Assembly (NCBI RefSeq): GCF_015220045.1
Contig: NZ_JADBGB010000005.1
Span: 1 to 64,000 of the forward strand
Length of the DNA stretch: 64,000 nt
Source: Marivivens aquimaris
GTDB taxonomy: Bacteria > Pseudomonadota > Alphaproteobacteria > Rhodobacterales > Rhodobacteraceae
Direction of reading: 5' to 3'
Position numbers and translations under genes: made by a program. The notes below the pieces were generated by a model that saw only the letters and a program-made list of their open reading frames with translations, made no database searches and had not been told where the DNA came from. Positions 7,585-15,020 of the stretch are shown here, in pieces (within the stretch, counting starts at the first letter, position 1; the number at the start of each line of letters is the position of its first letter).

Positions 7585-8007
7585 ATGAACCGTATGTCCG
7601 GAGAAACAGCCCTCGGGCTGGCGTGGATCATCGCGCTCGTCGCCTCGCTTGCCGTGCTTTTTGTCGGCGAGGTGCTGGGGCAGACGCCCTGTGTGCTGTG
7701 CTGGTTCCAGCGCGCCTTCATGTTCCCCTTGGCCATTGTCCTCGGGCTCGGCCTTTGGTGGCGGGACGGCCGCGTGGGGCGCTACGGCATCGCATTGGCG
7801 CTTGGCGGCGGCGCAATCGCCCTCTGGCACATGGGGCTGTACGTCGGTCTTGTTCCCGAACGCGTCCAGCCCTGCACGGCCACCGGCCCCTCTTGCACCG
7901 ATGACAACCAACTGGTCTTCGGCATCCCTATCCCGCTGATGGCGCTCGCCGCCTTCGCGCTGATCGGGGCGCTGTCGGCCCTTTCATTGAAGGACACACG
8001 AACATGA
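7585..8007 (+). CDS. dsbB: DsbB-type disulfide bond formation protein
   Basis: A 140-residue inner-membrane protein with four hydrophobic spans. The quinone-linked Cys pair is C36/C39 (PCVLCWFQR) and the periplasmic pair is C97/C104. DsbB reoxidises DsbA and passes electrons to quinone. The start ATG 7585 lies 5 bases after the SCO stop; ATG 7594 is an alternative. The stop overlaps the DsbA start (ATGA), which shows translational coupling of the pair. Confidence 0.88.
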   Translation: MNRMSGETALGLAWIIALVASLAVLFVGEVLGQTPCVLCWFQRAFMFPLAIVLGLGLWWRDGRVGRYGIALALGGGAIALWHMGLYVGLVPERVQPCTATGPSCTDDNQLVFGIPIPLMALAAFALIGALSALSLKDTRT

Positions 8008-8663
8008 ATCGACGCGGCCTGATCCTGTCCGTTCTTGCCCTCGGCGCCGCCGGTTTCGGCGGAGCCACCTGGTTTGCAATCCGCCCCGGCCCAGTGGCCG
8101 AAGCGGAGCCCGTTGCTCCGGAACTTGCGGAGGCGATGATCCGCCCCTACTCGCCCATCCTCGGGCCTGCGGATGCGCCCGTCACGATCGTCGAATTCTT
8201 CGATCCGGCCTGCGAGGCCTGTCGCGCCTTTCATCCCATCGTGAAGGACATCATGGCCGAGCATGGGGAAGCTGTCCGCGTCGTGATCCGCTACACGCCC
8301 TTCCACGGCGCGGCATCCGAGGAAGCCATCCGCGTGCTCGAAGCGGCGCGCATGCAGGACGTTTACGTGCCGGTGCTCGAGGCCGTTCTGCGGGAACAGC
8401 CGAGATGGGCGTCGCACGGTGCCCCGGCGCCTGGCCTGATTTTTCAGATCGCCGCCACGGCCGGACTCGATGCCGAAGCCGCGCGCACGCAAATGCTGGC
8501 ACCCGGTGTCGTGGCGATCCTTAACCAGGATCGTGCTGACGTCGAGGCCGTGGGAATTCGCCAGACGCCCACATTCTTTGTGAACGGCAAGCCGCTCGAT
8601 CCATTCGGGGAGGCAGAGTTGCGTCGTCTGGTGGCCGCCGAAGTCGCTGCCGCGCAAAGCTGA
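8004..8663 (+). CDS. DsbA-family thiol oxidoreductase
   Basis: A 219-residue periplasmic thioredoxin-fold protein with an N-terminal signal or anchor (residues ~6-26). The active site is C70-E-A-C73, followed by a long helical insertion and the cis-proline P189 in RQTPTFF. It is coupled to DsbB by a 4-base overlap. The CEAC site is atypical for classical DsbA (CPHC) and closer to the DsbA-like proteins found with SCO and metal genes. A likely role is oxidative folding of the Cys-rich periplasmic proteins encoded nearby (SCO, DUF411, lipoprotein); that is inference. Confidence 0.87.
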   Translation: MNRRGLILSVLALGAAGFGGATWFAIRPGPVAEAEPVAPELAEAMIRPYSPILGPADAPVTIVEFFDPACEACRAFHPIVKDIMAEHGEAVRVVIRYTPFHGAASEEAIRVLEAARMQDVYVPVLEAVLREQPRWASHGAPAPGLIFQIAATAGLDAEAARTQMLAPGVVAILNQDRADVEAVGIRQTPTFFVNGKPLDPFGEAELRRLVAAEVAAAQS

Positions 8664-8686
8664 ATGGAAAGGGCAGGATCAGAACG

Positions 8687-9154
8687 ATGAAAAAGTATAT
8701 TTTGACTGGCACACTGGCCGCGCTTTTGACCCTTGGAGGGCTCTCGGTGCCCGCGCTGGCCGGACCCGAGGATGTTGTCGTCGAGAACGCGTGGTCCCGC
8801 GCCTCCATCGGGATGAACCGTCCCGGGGCCGCTTACATGACGATCCGCAACACTGGCGACGAGCCGGTGACGCTGATCGGCCTTACAACACCGCTCGCGA
8901 TGATGCCCGAAATCCACCAGACGAAGACCAATGCCGAAGGTGTGAGCTCCATGAGCCCGGCGGGGGAGATCGCGATCGCCCCGGGCGAGAGCGTCGCGCT
9001 CGAACCGGGGGGCCTGCACGCAATGCTGATGCGGCTACAAGAACCGATGACGGAAGGGGACACCTTTCCGCTGACCCTGCTTTTCGACGACGGAGGCGAA
9101 GTGACGGTCAAGGTGCCGATCCTCGGAATCGCCGCGCGGGGGCCAGAGGACTGA
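8687..9154 (+). CDS. PCu(A)C-type periplasmic copper chaperone
   Basis: A 155-residue protein with a Sec signal peptide (cleavage near residue 25 after ALA). The Cu(I) ligands follow the family pattern: H77 (PEIHQT), M89 (SSMSPAG), then H111 and M113 (GGLHAMLM), with the characteristic 21-residue spacing between M89 and H111. PCu(A)C hands copper to SCO or directly to cytochrome oxidase. It lies between DsbA and a second SCO gene, and its stop overlaps the SCO start (TGATG). Confidence 0.9.
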   Translation: MKKYILTGTLAALLTLGGLSVPALAGPEDVVVENAWSRASIGMNRPGAAYMTIRNTGDEPVTLIGLTTPLAMMPEIHQTKTNAEGVSSMSPAGEIAIAPGESVALEPGGLHAMLMRLQEPMTEGDTFPLTLLFDDGGEVTVKVPILGIAARGPED

Positions 9155-9780
9155 TGCGGCGACGGGCGGTCCTGGGGTACGGCGCGGCTGGTGTCGGGGC
9201 GGTCGCCCTGATGCTCTTCGTCGGTTGGTGGCAGGTCGATGGACCCGGTGGACCCGAACCTGTCGGGCAGCGGCCTGTTGCCCTGACCGAGATGGATTTC
9301 CGTCTGACGGATCATGAGGGCAACGCGGTCGGGCCGGAAACCCTGATCGGTCGCCCGACGATGGCGTTCTTCGGCTTCACCTACTGTCCCGATGTCTGCC
9401 CGACCACGCTTTCTGACATTTCGGGATGGCTCGACGATCTGGGAGACGAGGCCGACGAGATGAACGTGGTTTTCATCACGGTCGATCCCGAGCGCGACAC
9501 TGTCGAAACGATGGCCGAATATGTCGGCTACTTCCATCCGGCGATCCGCGGCTGGACGGGACCGGAAGAGCAGATAGCGCGCGTCGCGGACGGCTTCCGC
9601 GCCACCTACGAGCGAGTACCGGCGGAGAGCGGCGATTACACGATGAACCACACCGCGAGCGTCTTCCTGTTCGCAGCCTCTGGGCGATTCGTCACCATGA
9701 TCGACTATCACGAGCCCAAAGAATTCGCGGTGCCGAAGATCCGCCGCGCGCTGGAAGAAGAAATGGAGGGGGCGACATGA
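9154..9780 (+). CDS. SCO1/SenC-type copper chaperone (second copy)
   Basis: A 208-residue protein with an N-terminal anchor (residues ~8-26) and a thioredoxin fold. Copper ligands are C78 and C82 (TYCPDVCP) and H166 (TMNHTAS). It is clearly related to the first SCO of the operon but not a recent duplicate, since long stretches differ. Two SCO copies around DsbAB and PCu(A)C suggest separate roles, for example one reductant and one copper donor. The ATG overlaps the PCu(A)C stop, and its own stop overlaps the next gene. Confidence 0.9.
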   Translation: MRRRAVLGYGAAGVGAVALMLFVGWWQVDGPGGPEPVGQRPVALTEMDFRLTDHEGNAVGPETLIGRPTMAFFGFTYCPDVCPTTLSDISGWLDDLGDEADEMNVVFITVDPERDTVETMAEYVGYFHPAIRGWTGPEEQIARVADGFRATYERVPAESGDYTMNHTASVFLFAASGRFVTMIDYHEPKEFAVPKIRRALEEEMEGAT

Positions 9781-11150
9781 GGCTCAGAACTTTGGCGGCT
9801 TGTGTCGCAATTGCGGGGACGGTTTCGGGAGCGGCTATCGCCATCTCTGATTCCATGTCGAAAGAACCCGTGCCGCCGGAACTTGCCCAGGCAGGTAGCT
9901 GGATGCCCCAAGGTCCTGAAGCCCCCCAGAACGTTGACATCCCCGTGACGCTGCCCGCGGCGGCATGGGCAGACGATGCACCCGACCTCAGCCCGCTGCC
10001 CCTTCTGCAGGCCGCGTTTGCCGACAGGCCGGTGCAAGCGATCGAGCCACCCCTGTCGACGTGGTCGCGCGACATTGCTCCGGGCGAAACGCTCGATTTC
10101 TTGCTGTCAGAGGCCGGTCTTGCGGCACCTGACAGAGCCGAAGTTGCCCTCGCGCTTGGTGCGGAATACGATCTGCGACGGCTGCGGCCGGGGCACTCGG
10201 TCACTGTCGCTTCGACCGTGGACGGCAGCCCCCGCACCGTCTCACTCGCCGTCGAGGACGGGGTTCGGATCGAGGTGGTTTTCGGCGAGCAGATGTCCAC
10301 GCAGGTCGTGGCTCCGGATCCGGAAATCGTAACCCTTGCCGGCGAAGCCATGATCGACAGCTCGATCTTCGCGGCACTCGACGAAGCCGGCATACCCGCC
10401 CGTTTTTCCGTGGACCTTGCGCAGATGCTGGGTGGGACCGTGGATTTCCGCCGCGAGATGGCCGGTGGCGAAACACTAAGGCTTCTCTGGCGTGAGGCGC
10501 GGGTCGGAGAGGACAGGATCGGACAGCCCGAACTCGCCTTCGCCGCACTGGAGATCGGCGGTTCGCTTTACGAGATCGTATGGCCGGACGACGGCAGCGG
10601 TCAGGCGACGATCTACGTCGATGGCGAGGTGCTGCGCGTCTTCGCACAGCCGGTCGAGGGTGCGCGCCTCAGCTCGGTGTTCGGACGCCGCACGCATCCG
10701 GTCTTTGGCAACGTCCGGATGCACACCGGCGTCGATTTTGCAGCGGCACGTGGGACACCGGTTCAAGCGACGGCACCGGGGCGGGTCAATTTCATCGGCT
10801 GGCGCGGCGGATATGGTCGCGTGGTCGAAATCTTGCACGGCTCCGACACCATGACGCGCTACGCGCATCTGAGCGCCGTGCCGGAAGACTTGGCACAAGG
10901 CCAACGCGTTGCGGCGGGAGACGTGATCGGCCGCGTCGGCGCGACTGGCACGGCGACAGGTCCGAACCTGCACTATGAGGTGCTCGTGGATGGGCGCCCG
11001 ACTGACCCCCTCTCTGACGACCGGCTCGCCGAAGCGGCCGAGAGCGATGCGGATGATACCGCCGCGCTCTCGCGTCTGGCCGAGGCGCGGGCGCTTCTGA
11101 ATGAAAACCTCGGCAGCGAGATTGCCAAAACGACAACCGAAAGGCTCTGA
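9777..11150 (+). CDS. M23 (LytM-type) murein endopeptidase
   Basis: A 457-residue periplasmic protein with an N-terminal signal or anchor, a ~280-residue regulatory region and a C-terminal M23 zinc peptidase domain. The zinc site H316-x3-D320 lies in RMHTGVDFA; H364 (RYAHLS) and H399 (NLHYEVLVDG) complete the catalytic set, so the enzyme looks active. M23 enzymes cleave peptidoglycan cross-bridges. Its place in a metal-induced operon next to lipoprotein enzymes and L,D-transpeptidases suggests cell-wall remodelling under metal stress. It overlaps the SCO stop by 4 bases. Confidence 0.88.
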   Translation: MRLRTLAACVAIAGTVSGAAIAISDSMSKEPVPPELAQAGSWMPQGPEAPQNVDIPVTLPAAAWADDAPDLSPLPLLQAAFADRPVQAIEPPLSTWSRDIAPGETLDFLLSEAGLAAPDRAEVALALGAEYDLRRLRPGHSVTVASTVDGSPRTVSLAVEDGVRIEVVFGEQMSTQVVAPDPEIVTLAGEAMIDSSIFAALDEAGIPARFSVDLAQMLGGTVDFRREMAGGETLRLLWREARVGEDRIGQPELAFAALEIGGSLYEIVWPDDGSGQATIYVDGEVLRVFAQPVEGARLSSVFGRRTHPVFGNVRMHTGVDFAAARGTPVQATAPGRVNFIGWRGGYGRVVEILHGSDTMTRYAHLSAVPEDLAQGQRVAAGDVIGRVGATGTATGPNLHYEVLVDGRPTDPLSDDRLAEAAESDADDTAALSRLAEARALLNENLGSEIAKTTTERL

Positions 11151-11153
11151 CCC

Positions 11154-11609
11154 ATGAAACGCATGACACAAGTTCTTGCCATCACGCTCGCCCTGTTCCC
11201 AGCGGCCCAGGCCCTCGCAGAGGCAACGGCGATCGACGTCCGCAAGACCAACGGATGCGGCTGCTGCCTCTCGTGGATGAAACATCTCGAAGAGAACGGG
11301 TTTGTGCCGACCGGCCAGGACATGTTCGGCGGGCTTCTCGTGCGCTTCAAGCTAGACAACGGCGTGCCGCAGCGCATGGTCTCCTGCCACACCGCGCTCA
11401 TTGACGGCTACGTGATCGAGGGCCATGTACCGGCCGCTGACATCCGCCGCCTTCTCGAGGAGCGCCCGGACGCCGTCGGCCTCGCTATTCCGGGGATGCC
11501 CTATGGCTCGCCCGGCATGGGGCCAGAAGACGACCGCGAGGCCTATGATGTCTTCCTCGTCCGCAAGGACGGGTCGACGGAAGTCTTTTCGAGCTACGCC
11601 GAAGGATAA
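11154..11609 (+). CDS. DUF411 metal-binding periplasmic protein (first copy)
   Basis: A 151-residue exported protein (signal peptide ~1-22). The DUF411 signature NGCGCCLSWMKHL gives three closely spaced cysteines, and a later SCHTALIDGYVIEGHVP motif gives another Cys and His residues. Proteins of this family occur in copper and other metal resistance clusters and are thought to bind metal in the periplasm. It starts 3 bases after the M23 peptidase stop, in the same operon. A second, diverged copy lies at 19.4-19.9 kb. Confidence 0.85.
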   Translation: MKRMTQVLAITLALFPAAQALAEATAIDVRKTNGCGCCLSWMKHLEENGFVPTGQDMFGGLLVRFKLDNGVPQRMVSCHTALIDGYVIEGHVPAADIRRLLEERPDAVGLAIPGMPYGSPGMGPEDDREAYDVFLVRKDGSTEVFSSYAEG

Positions 11610-11621
11610 TCTGGCCCGCCC

Positions 11622-12404
11622 ATGGAAAATCTGTCTCCGATAATGCTCGGCTTTCTCGGAAGTCTTGCCGCCGGATCGCTCACAGCAGTCGGAGCAGTTC
11701 CCGTGCTGTTCGGGCGCATCCCGTCTCGGGCCACACGCGATCTGTCGCTCGGCTTCGCTGCCGGTGTGATGCTCGCCGCTTCTTTCTTTTCGCTGATCAT
11801 CCCGGCATTGGATGCGGCGGAGCCGATGTTCGAAAACGGCGCGATGCCTGCGGCCATCGTATGCGTTTCGATTCTTCTGGGCATGGGGGCTGTCGCCCTG
11901 ATGAACGAAAAGCTGCCGCACGAGCACTTCAAGACGGGACGCGAAGGGCCCGAAGCGGCGTCTTTGCGGCGGGTCTGGCTGTTCATCATCGTAATCACGA
12001 TCCACAACTTCCCCGAAGGCCTTGCGGTTGGGGTCGGCTTCGGATCCGGAGGTATGGAGGGCGGTCTGCCGCTCGCCATCGGCATCGGGCTTCAGAATGC
12101 GCCCGAAGGATTGGCCGTCGCTGTATCTCTGCTGGGCGAGGGATATCCGAAGCTGCGCGCCTGGGGCATCGCGGCGCTGACGGGCATGATCGAGCCGATT
12201 GGCGGTTTGCTCGGGGCCGGCATCATCACACTGTCGGAACCGCTGCTTCCATGGGGTCTGGCCTTTGCCGCGGGCGCAATGCTCTACGTCATTAGCCACG
12301 AAATCATCCCCGAAACCCATCGCAGCGGCCATCAGAACAGGGCGACGCTCGGTCTCGCAGTCGGGCTCGTTCTGATGCTGTTCCTTGATGTCTGGTTGGG
12401 ATGA
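11622..12404 (+). CDS. ZIP-family divalent metal transporter
   Basis: A 260-residue inner-membrane protein with about eight spans. The ZIP metal-site motifs are visible in adjacent spans: ITIHNFPEGLAVG and GLQNAPEGLAVA. A short His-containing loop (KLPHEHFKTG) separates spans 3 and 4. ZIP proteins move Zn, Fe or other divalent metals toward the cytoplasm. An importer inside an otherwise export-type island is noteworthy; some bacterial ZIPs act as low-affinity channels. It lies 12 bases after DUF411 in the same operon. Confidence 0.88.
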   Translation: MENLSPIMLGFLGSLAAGSLTAVGAVPVLFGRIPSRATRDLSLGFAAGVMLAASFFSLIIPALDAAEPMFENGAMPAAIVCVSILLGMGAVALMNEKLPHEHFKTGREGPEAASLRRVWLFIIVITIHNFPEGLAVGVGFGSGGMEGGLPLAIGIGLQNAPEGLAVAVSLLGEGYPKLRAWGIAALTGMIEPIGGLLGAGIITLSEPLLPWGLAFAAGAMLYVISHEIIPETHRSGHQNRATLGLAVGLVLMLFLDVWLG

Positions 12405-12408
12405 GGCA

Positions 12409-12891
12409 ATGTCACTAAACAAGGTATCTCCGATGATCGGCGTCTTCGCAGCACTTGCTGCGTTCGCGATCGATCAGATCACCAAAGCCATTGTCGTTGC
12501 GAATGCCGTCACTTTAAGCGCCGGAATTCCCGTGTTTCCGGGATTCAACCTCGTCTTTTATCGTAATGACGGCGTGACTTTCGGGATGTTGGGCGGCGCG
12601 CCGTGGTGGAGCCTCATCGCTTTCGCTCTTGCCATCTGTGTTTGGCTGGGGGTTATGCTGTTTCGCGCCGACAATGCGGTGGAAACGCTTGCCTACGGTG
12701 CGATCATTGGCGGAGCCCTGGGCAATGTCATCGATCGTGTGCGGTATCGGGCTGTAACAGACTTTCTCGATTTCTACATTGGCACAACACATTGGCCTGC
12801 CTTCAACTTGGCCGATGTATTTGTCGTCAGTGGCGTGGGGCTCTTGCTCGCCGCGCCATGGATCAGCGCGCGGCGTTCGATCAAGTCGTGA
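12409..12891 (+). CDS. lspA: Lipoprotein signal peptidase (signal peptidase II)
   Basis: A 160-residue membrane aspartyl protease with four spans. Both catalytic Asp motifs are present: GNVIDRV(RY) followed by VTDFLDF, and FNLADVFVV. It removes signal peptides from diacylglyceryl-prolipoproteins. Extra lspA copies are known in metal-resistance loci; the pbr lead operon contains PbrC, a signal peptidase II homologue. Here it probably serves lipoproteins of the island. The start ATG 12409 lies 4 bases after the ZIP stop, and the stop overlaps the lnt start. Confidence 0.9.
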   Translation: MSLNKVSPMIGVFAALAAFAIDQITKAIVVANAVTLSAGIPVFPGFNLVFYRNDGVTFGMLGGAPWWSLIAFALAICVWLGVMLFRADNAVETLAYGAIIGGALGNVIDRVRYRAVTDFLDFYIGTTHWPAFNLADVFVVSGVGLLLAAPWISARRSIKS

Positions 12892-14435
12892 AGCCGGAAA
12901 TTCTGAACCGCATCGCTCTGCGCCACCGTTTGCTTTCGCGGATGACGCTTGGTTTCGCCGCCGGGGCGATGACCGTTCTGACTTTCCCGCCTCATTCGAT
13001 TCTCCTGCTCGTTCCCGTTGCCTATTCCGCGTTGTTTGTCGGGCTTCGCGATCTCTCCTTCGGGCGCGCTTTCCTCGTCGGCTGGGCGTTTGGTCTCGGC
13101 CAGTTCGGTTTCGGGATTTGGTGGATCGCGGAAAGTTTCTACGTCGAGGCCGAGCGGTTTGGGACGATGGCGATTCCGGCGGTCGCGGGATTGTCCGCAG
13201 GTCTCGCGATTTTCCCAGCCATTGCCGCTGCGCTTTTTGCCGAAATCGCGCGGCGCGGAGCCATGGGCAGTCTCTTGGCCTGCCTCCTGTTCGCGACCTC
13301 CTGGACCGTGGCCGAGTGGTTGCGTGGTCACGTTCTGACAGGGTTTCCCTGGAACCTGGCCGGTTACGCACTTGTAGACTACGCCGCCCTTCGCCAGACC
13401 GCCGCCTGGGTCGGAAGCTATGGGCTAAGCTTTCTCACCGTGTTCGTCGCGGTACTCCCTGGCGCGGCTGCTATGGCGTCCGGGCGGCAACGATTGACCA
13501 TCTCGCTCATGGCGCTGGCCGGAATCGCGACGATGTGGGCTGTCGGCACGCTGCGCCTCCAGTCGGATGCACAACAGCCACCCGGTGTCGACCTGCGCAT
13601 CGTCCAGGGCAACATTCCACAAGAGGAGAAATGGGCTCCCGAGAACCGCGAGGCGACCTTCGCGCGCTATCTTGAGCTTTCAACCCGGCCCGGCGATTTC
13701 GACGTGCTTCTCTGGCCGGAAACCGCCTTTCCGGGTTTCCTCGATGAGGATACGGAGGCACGGGCCCGCATTGCCGCAGCGCTACCAGACGGCAGAGTGC
13801 TGCTTACCGGTGTGCCGGACCGTGTACCGAGCGAGGATGGCACCCGATATTTCAACACGGTCCAGGCATTTGACGAGACCGGCGAGATCCTGACCGGATA
13901 CGCGAAACACCATCTCGTGCCCTTCGGCGAATATGTGCCATTCCGCGGCTGGTTGCCCATCGAGCGGCTCACGGCGGGTCTGGGCGATTTTACGCCCGGA
14001 CCGGGCCCGAGAACGCTTGCGCTTCCGGGTGTGCCGCTGGTCGCCGTGGCGATCTGCTATGAGATCATCTTCCCAGGGCATGTGGTCGACGACCTGTTCC
14101 GGCCGGACTGGATTTTCAACGCGACAAACGATGCCTGGTTTGGCACCAGCATCGGACCCGAGCAGCATCTGGCTTCCGCACGTATGCGCGCCGTAGAGGA
14201 AGGCCTTCCAGTCATCCGAGCCGCGAATACGGGCATCTCTGCGGTCATCGACGCGAGCGGAGAGATCGTTGCGCGGCTCGATACCGGCGAAACGGGCATC
14301 ATCGACGCTAGCCTGCCCTCCGCGCGACCGCCGACACTCTACGCGAGCTTCGGGGACTGGATGCTGTTGGCGCTCATCTTGGCTTCGTGGAGCTGGGCAA
14401 TGGCGCCAATGCGACGGCTCACTACCGCCGCATGA
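12888..14435 (+). CDS. lnt: Apolipoprotein N-acyltransferase
   Basis: A 515-residue protein, normal for Lnt: about six N-terminal spans, then a nitrilase-fold domain. The catalytic triad residues are recognisable: Glu in LLWPETAFPG, Lys in YAKHHLVPFGEYVP and Cys in VAICYEIIFPG. It adds the third acyl chain to lipoproteins. The GTG at 12888 overlaps the LspA stop (GTGA), giving tight coupling. A plasmid pair of lspA and lnt is presumably an extra copy to chromosomal housekeeping genes. Confidence 0.92.
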   Translation: MKPEILNRIALRHRLLSRMTLGFAAGAMTVLTFPPHSILLLVPVAYSALFVGLRDLSFGRAFLVGWAFGLGQFGFGIWWIAESFYVEAERFGTMAIPAVAGLSAGLAIFPAIAAALFAEIARRGAMGSLLACLLFATSWTVAEWLRGHVLTGFPWNLAGYALVDYAALRQTAAWVGSYGLSFLTVFVAVLPGAAAMASGRQRLTISLMALAGIATMWAVGTLRLQSDAQQPPGVDLRIVQGNIPQEEKWAPENREATFARYLELSTRPGDFDVLLWPETAFPGFLDEDTEARARIAAALPDGRVLLTGVPDRVPSEDGTRYFNTVQAFDETGEILTGYAKHHLVPFGEYVPFRGWLPIERLTAGLGDFTPGPGPRTLALPGVPLVAVAICYEIIFPGHVVDDLFRPDWIFNATNDAWFGTSIGPEQHLASARMRAVEEGLPVIRAANTGISAVIDASGEIVARLDTGETGIIDASLPSARPPTLYASFGDWMLLALILASWSWAMAPMRRLTTAA

Positions 14436-14444
14436 GAAAGACCG

Positions 14445-14957
14445 TCATGCAAAGATGTGGATAGGTGTCCCGTCCTTCACCATTGCATAGATGTCCTCGA
14501 TCTCCCGATCCGTGACCGCGATGCAGCCAGCTGTCCAGTCGCGGACATTTGTCGGGTCGATGCCGGGGCGTGGGCCACCATGGATGAAGATGTCGCCGCC
14601 GGGGGAAAGGCCCTGCGCTTCGGCAAAGGCGATGTCGGCCTCGTTCGGATAAGAGATGCCAATCGAAAGATGGTAGGTGCTGTTGGGGTTTCGCCTGTCG
14701 ATTGTGTAAACTCCTTCCGGAGTCCGGCCATCCCCCTCGAATTGTTTGTGACCCTCAGGAGCGAAACCCAGCCCGACCGGATAGGTTTGCAAGACGCGAT
14801 CGGCTCCGTCGAGAACAAGCAAGCGCTGTCCCTTGTAAAGCCGAACACGGGTGACTTCGGGTCCGTCATAGCTGCGGAACTTGCTGGCACACCCGGACAG
14901 AAACGCTACCAGCCCGCCCAACAGGACGGCGCGGCGGGGAAATCGGATGGTTTTCAC
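14445..14957 (-). CDS. L,D-transpeptidase lipoprotein (YkuD domain)
   Basis: A 170-residue protein starting at GTG. Residues 1-23 end in a lipobox (AFLSGC), so it should be a lipoprotein. The YkuD domain covers the rest. The active site is the HGGPRPG motif and the catalytic Cys in DWTAGCIAVTD. L,D-transpeptidases make 3-3 cross-links in peptidoglycan or attach proteins to it. It follows the P-type ATPase gene on the same strand after 63 bases, so it is probably co-expressed from the metal-responsive zntA promoter. Confidence 0.88.
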   Translation of the reverse strand: MKTIRFPRRAVLLGGLVAFLSGCASKFRSYDGPEVTRVRLYKGQRLLVLDGADRVLQTYPVGLGFAPEGHKQFEGDGRTPEGVYTIDRRNPNSTYHLSIGISYPNEADIAFAEAQGLSPGGDIFIHGGPRPGIDPTNVRDWTAGCIAVTDREIEDIYAMVKDGTPIHIFA

Positions 14958-15020
14958 TGCTCGATGCCTCTTTCGTGAGGTCTGTTATGGACATTACGTT
15001 ACCTTGCAAATGCTGCGTGA

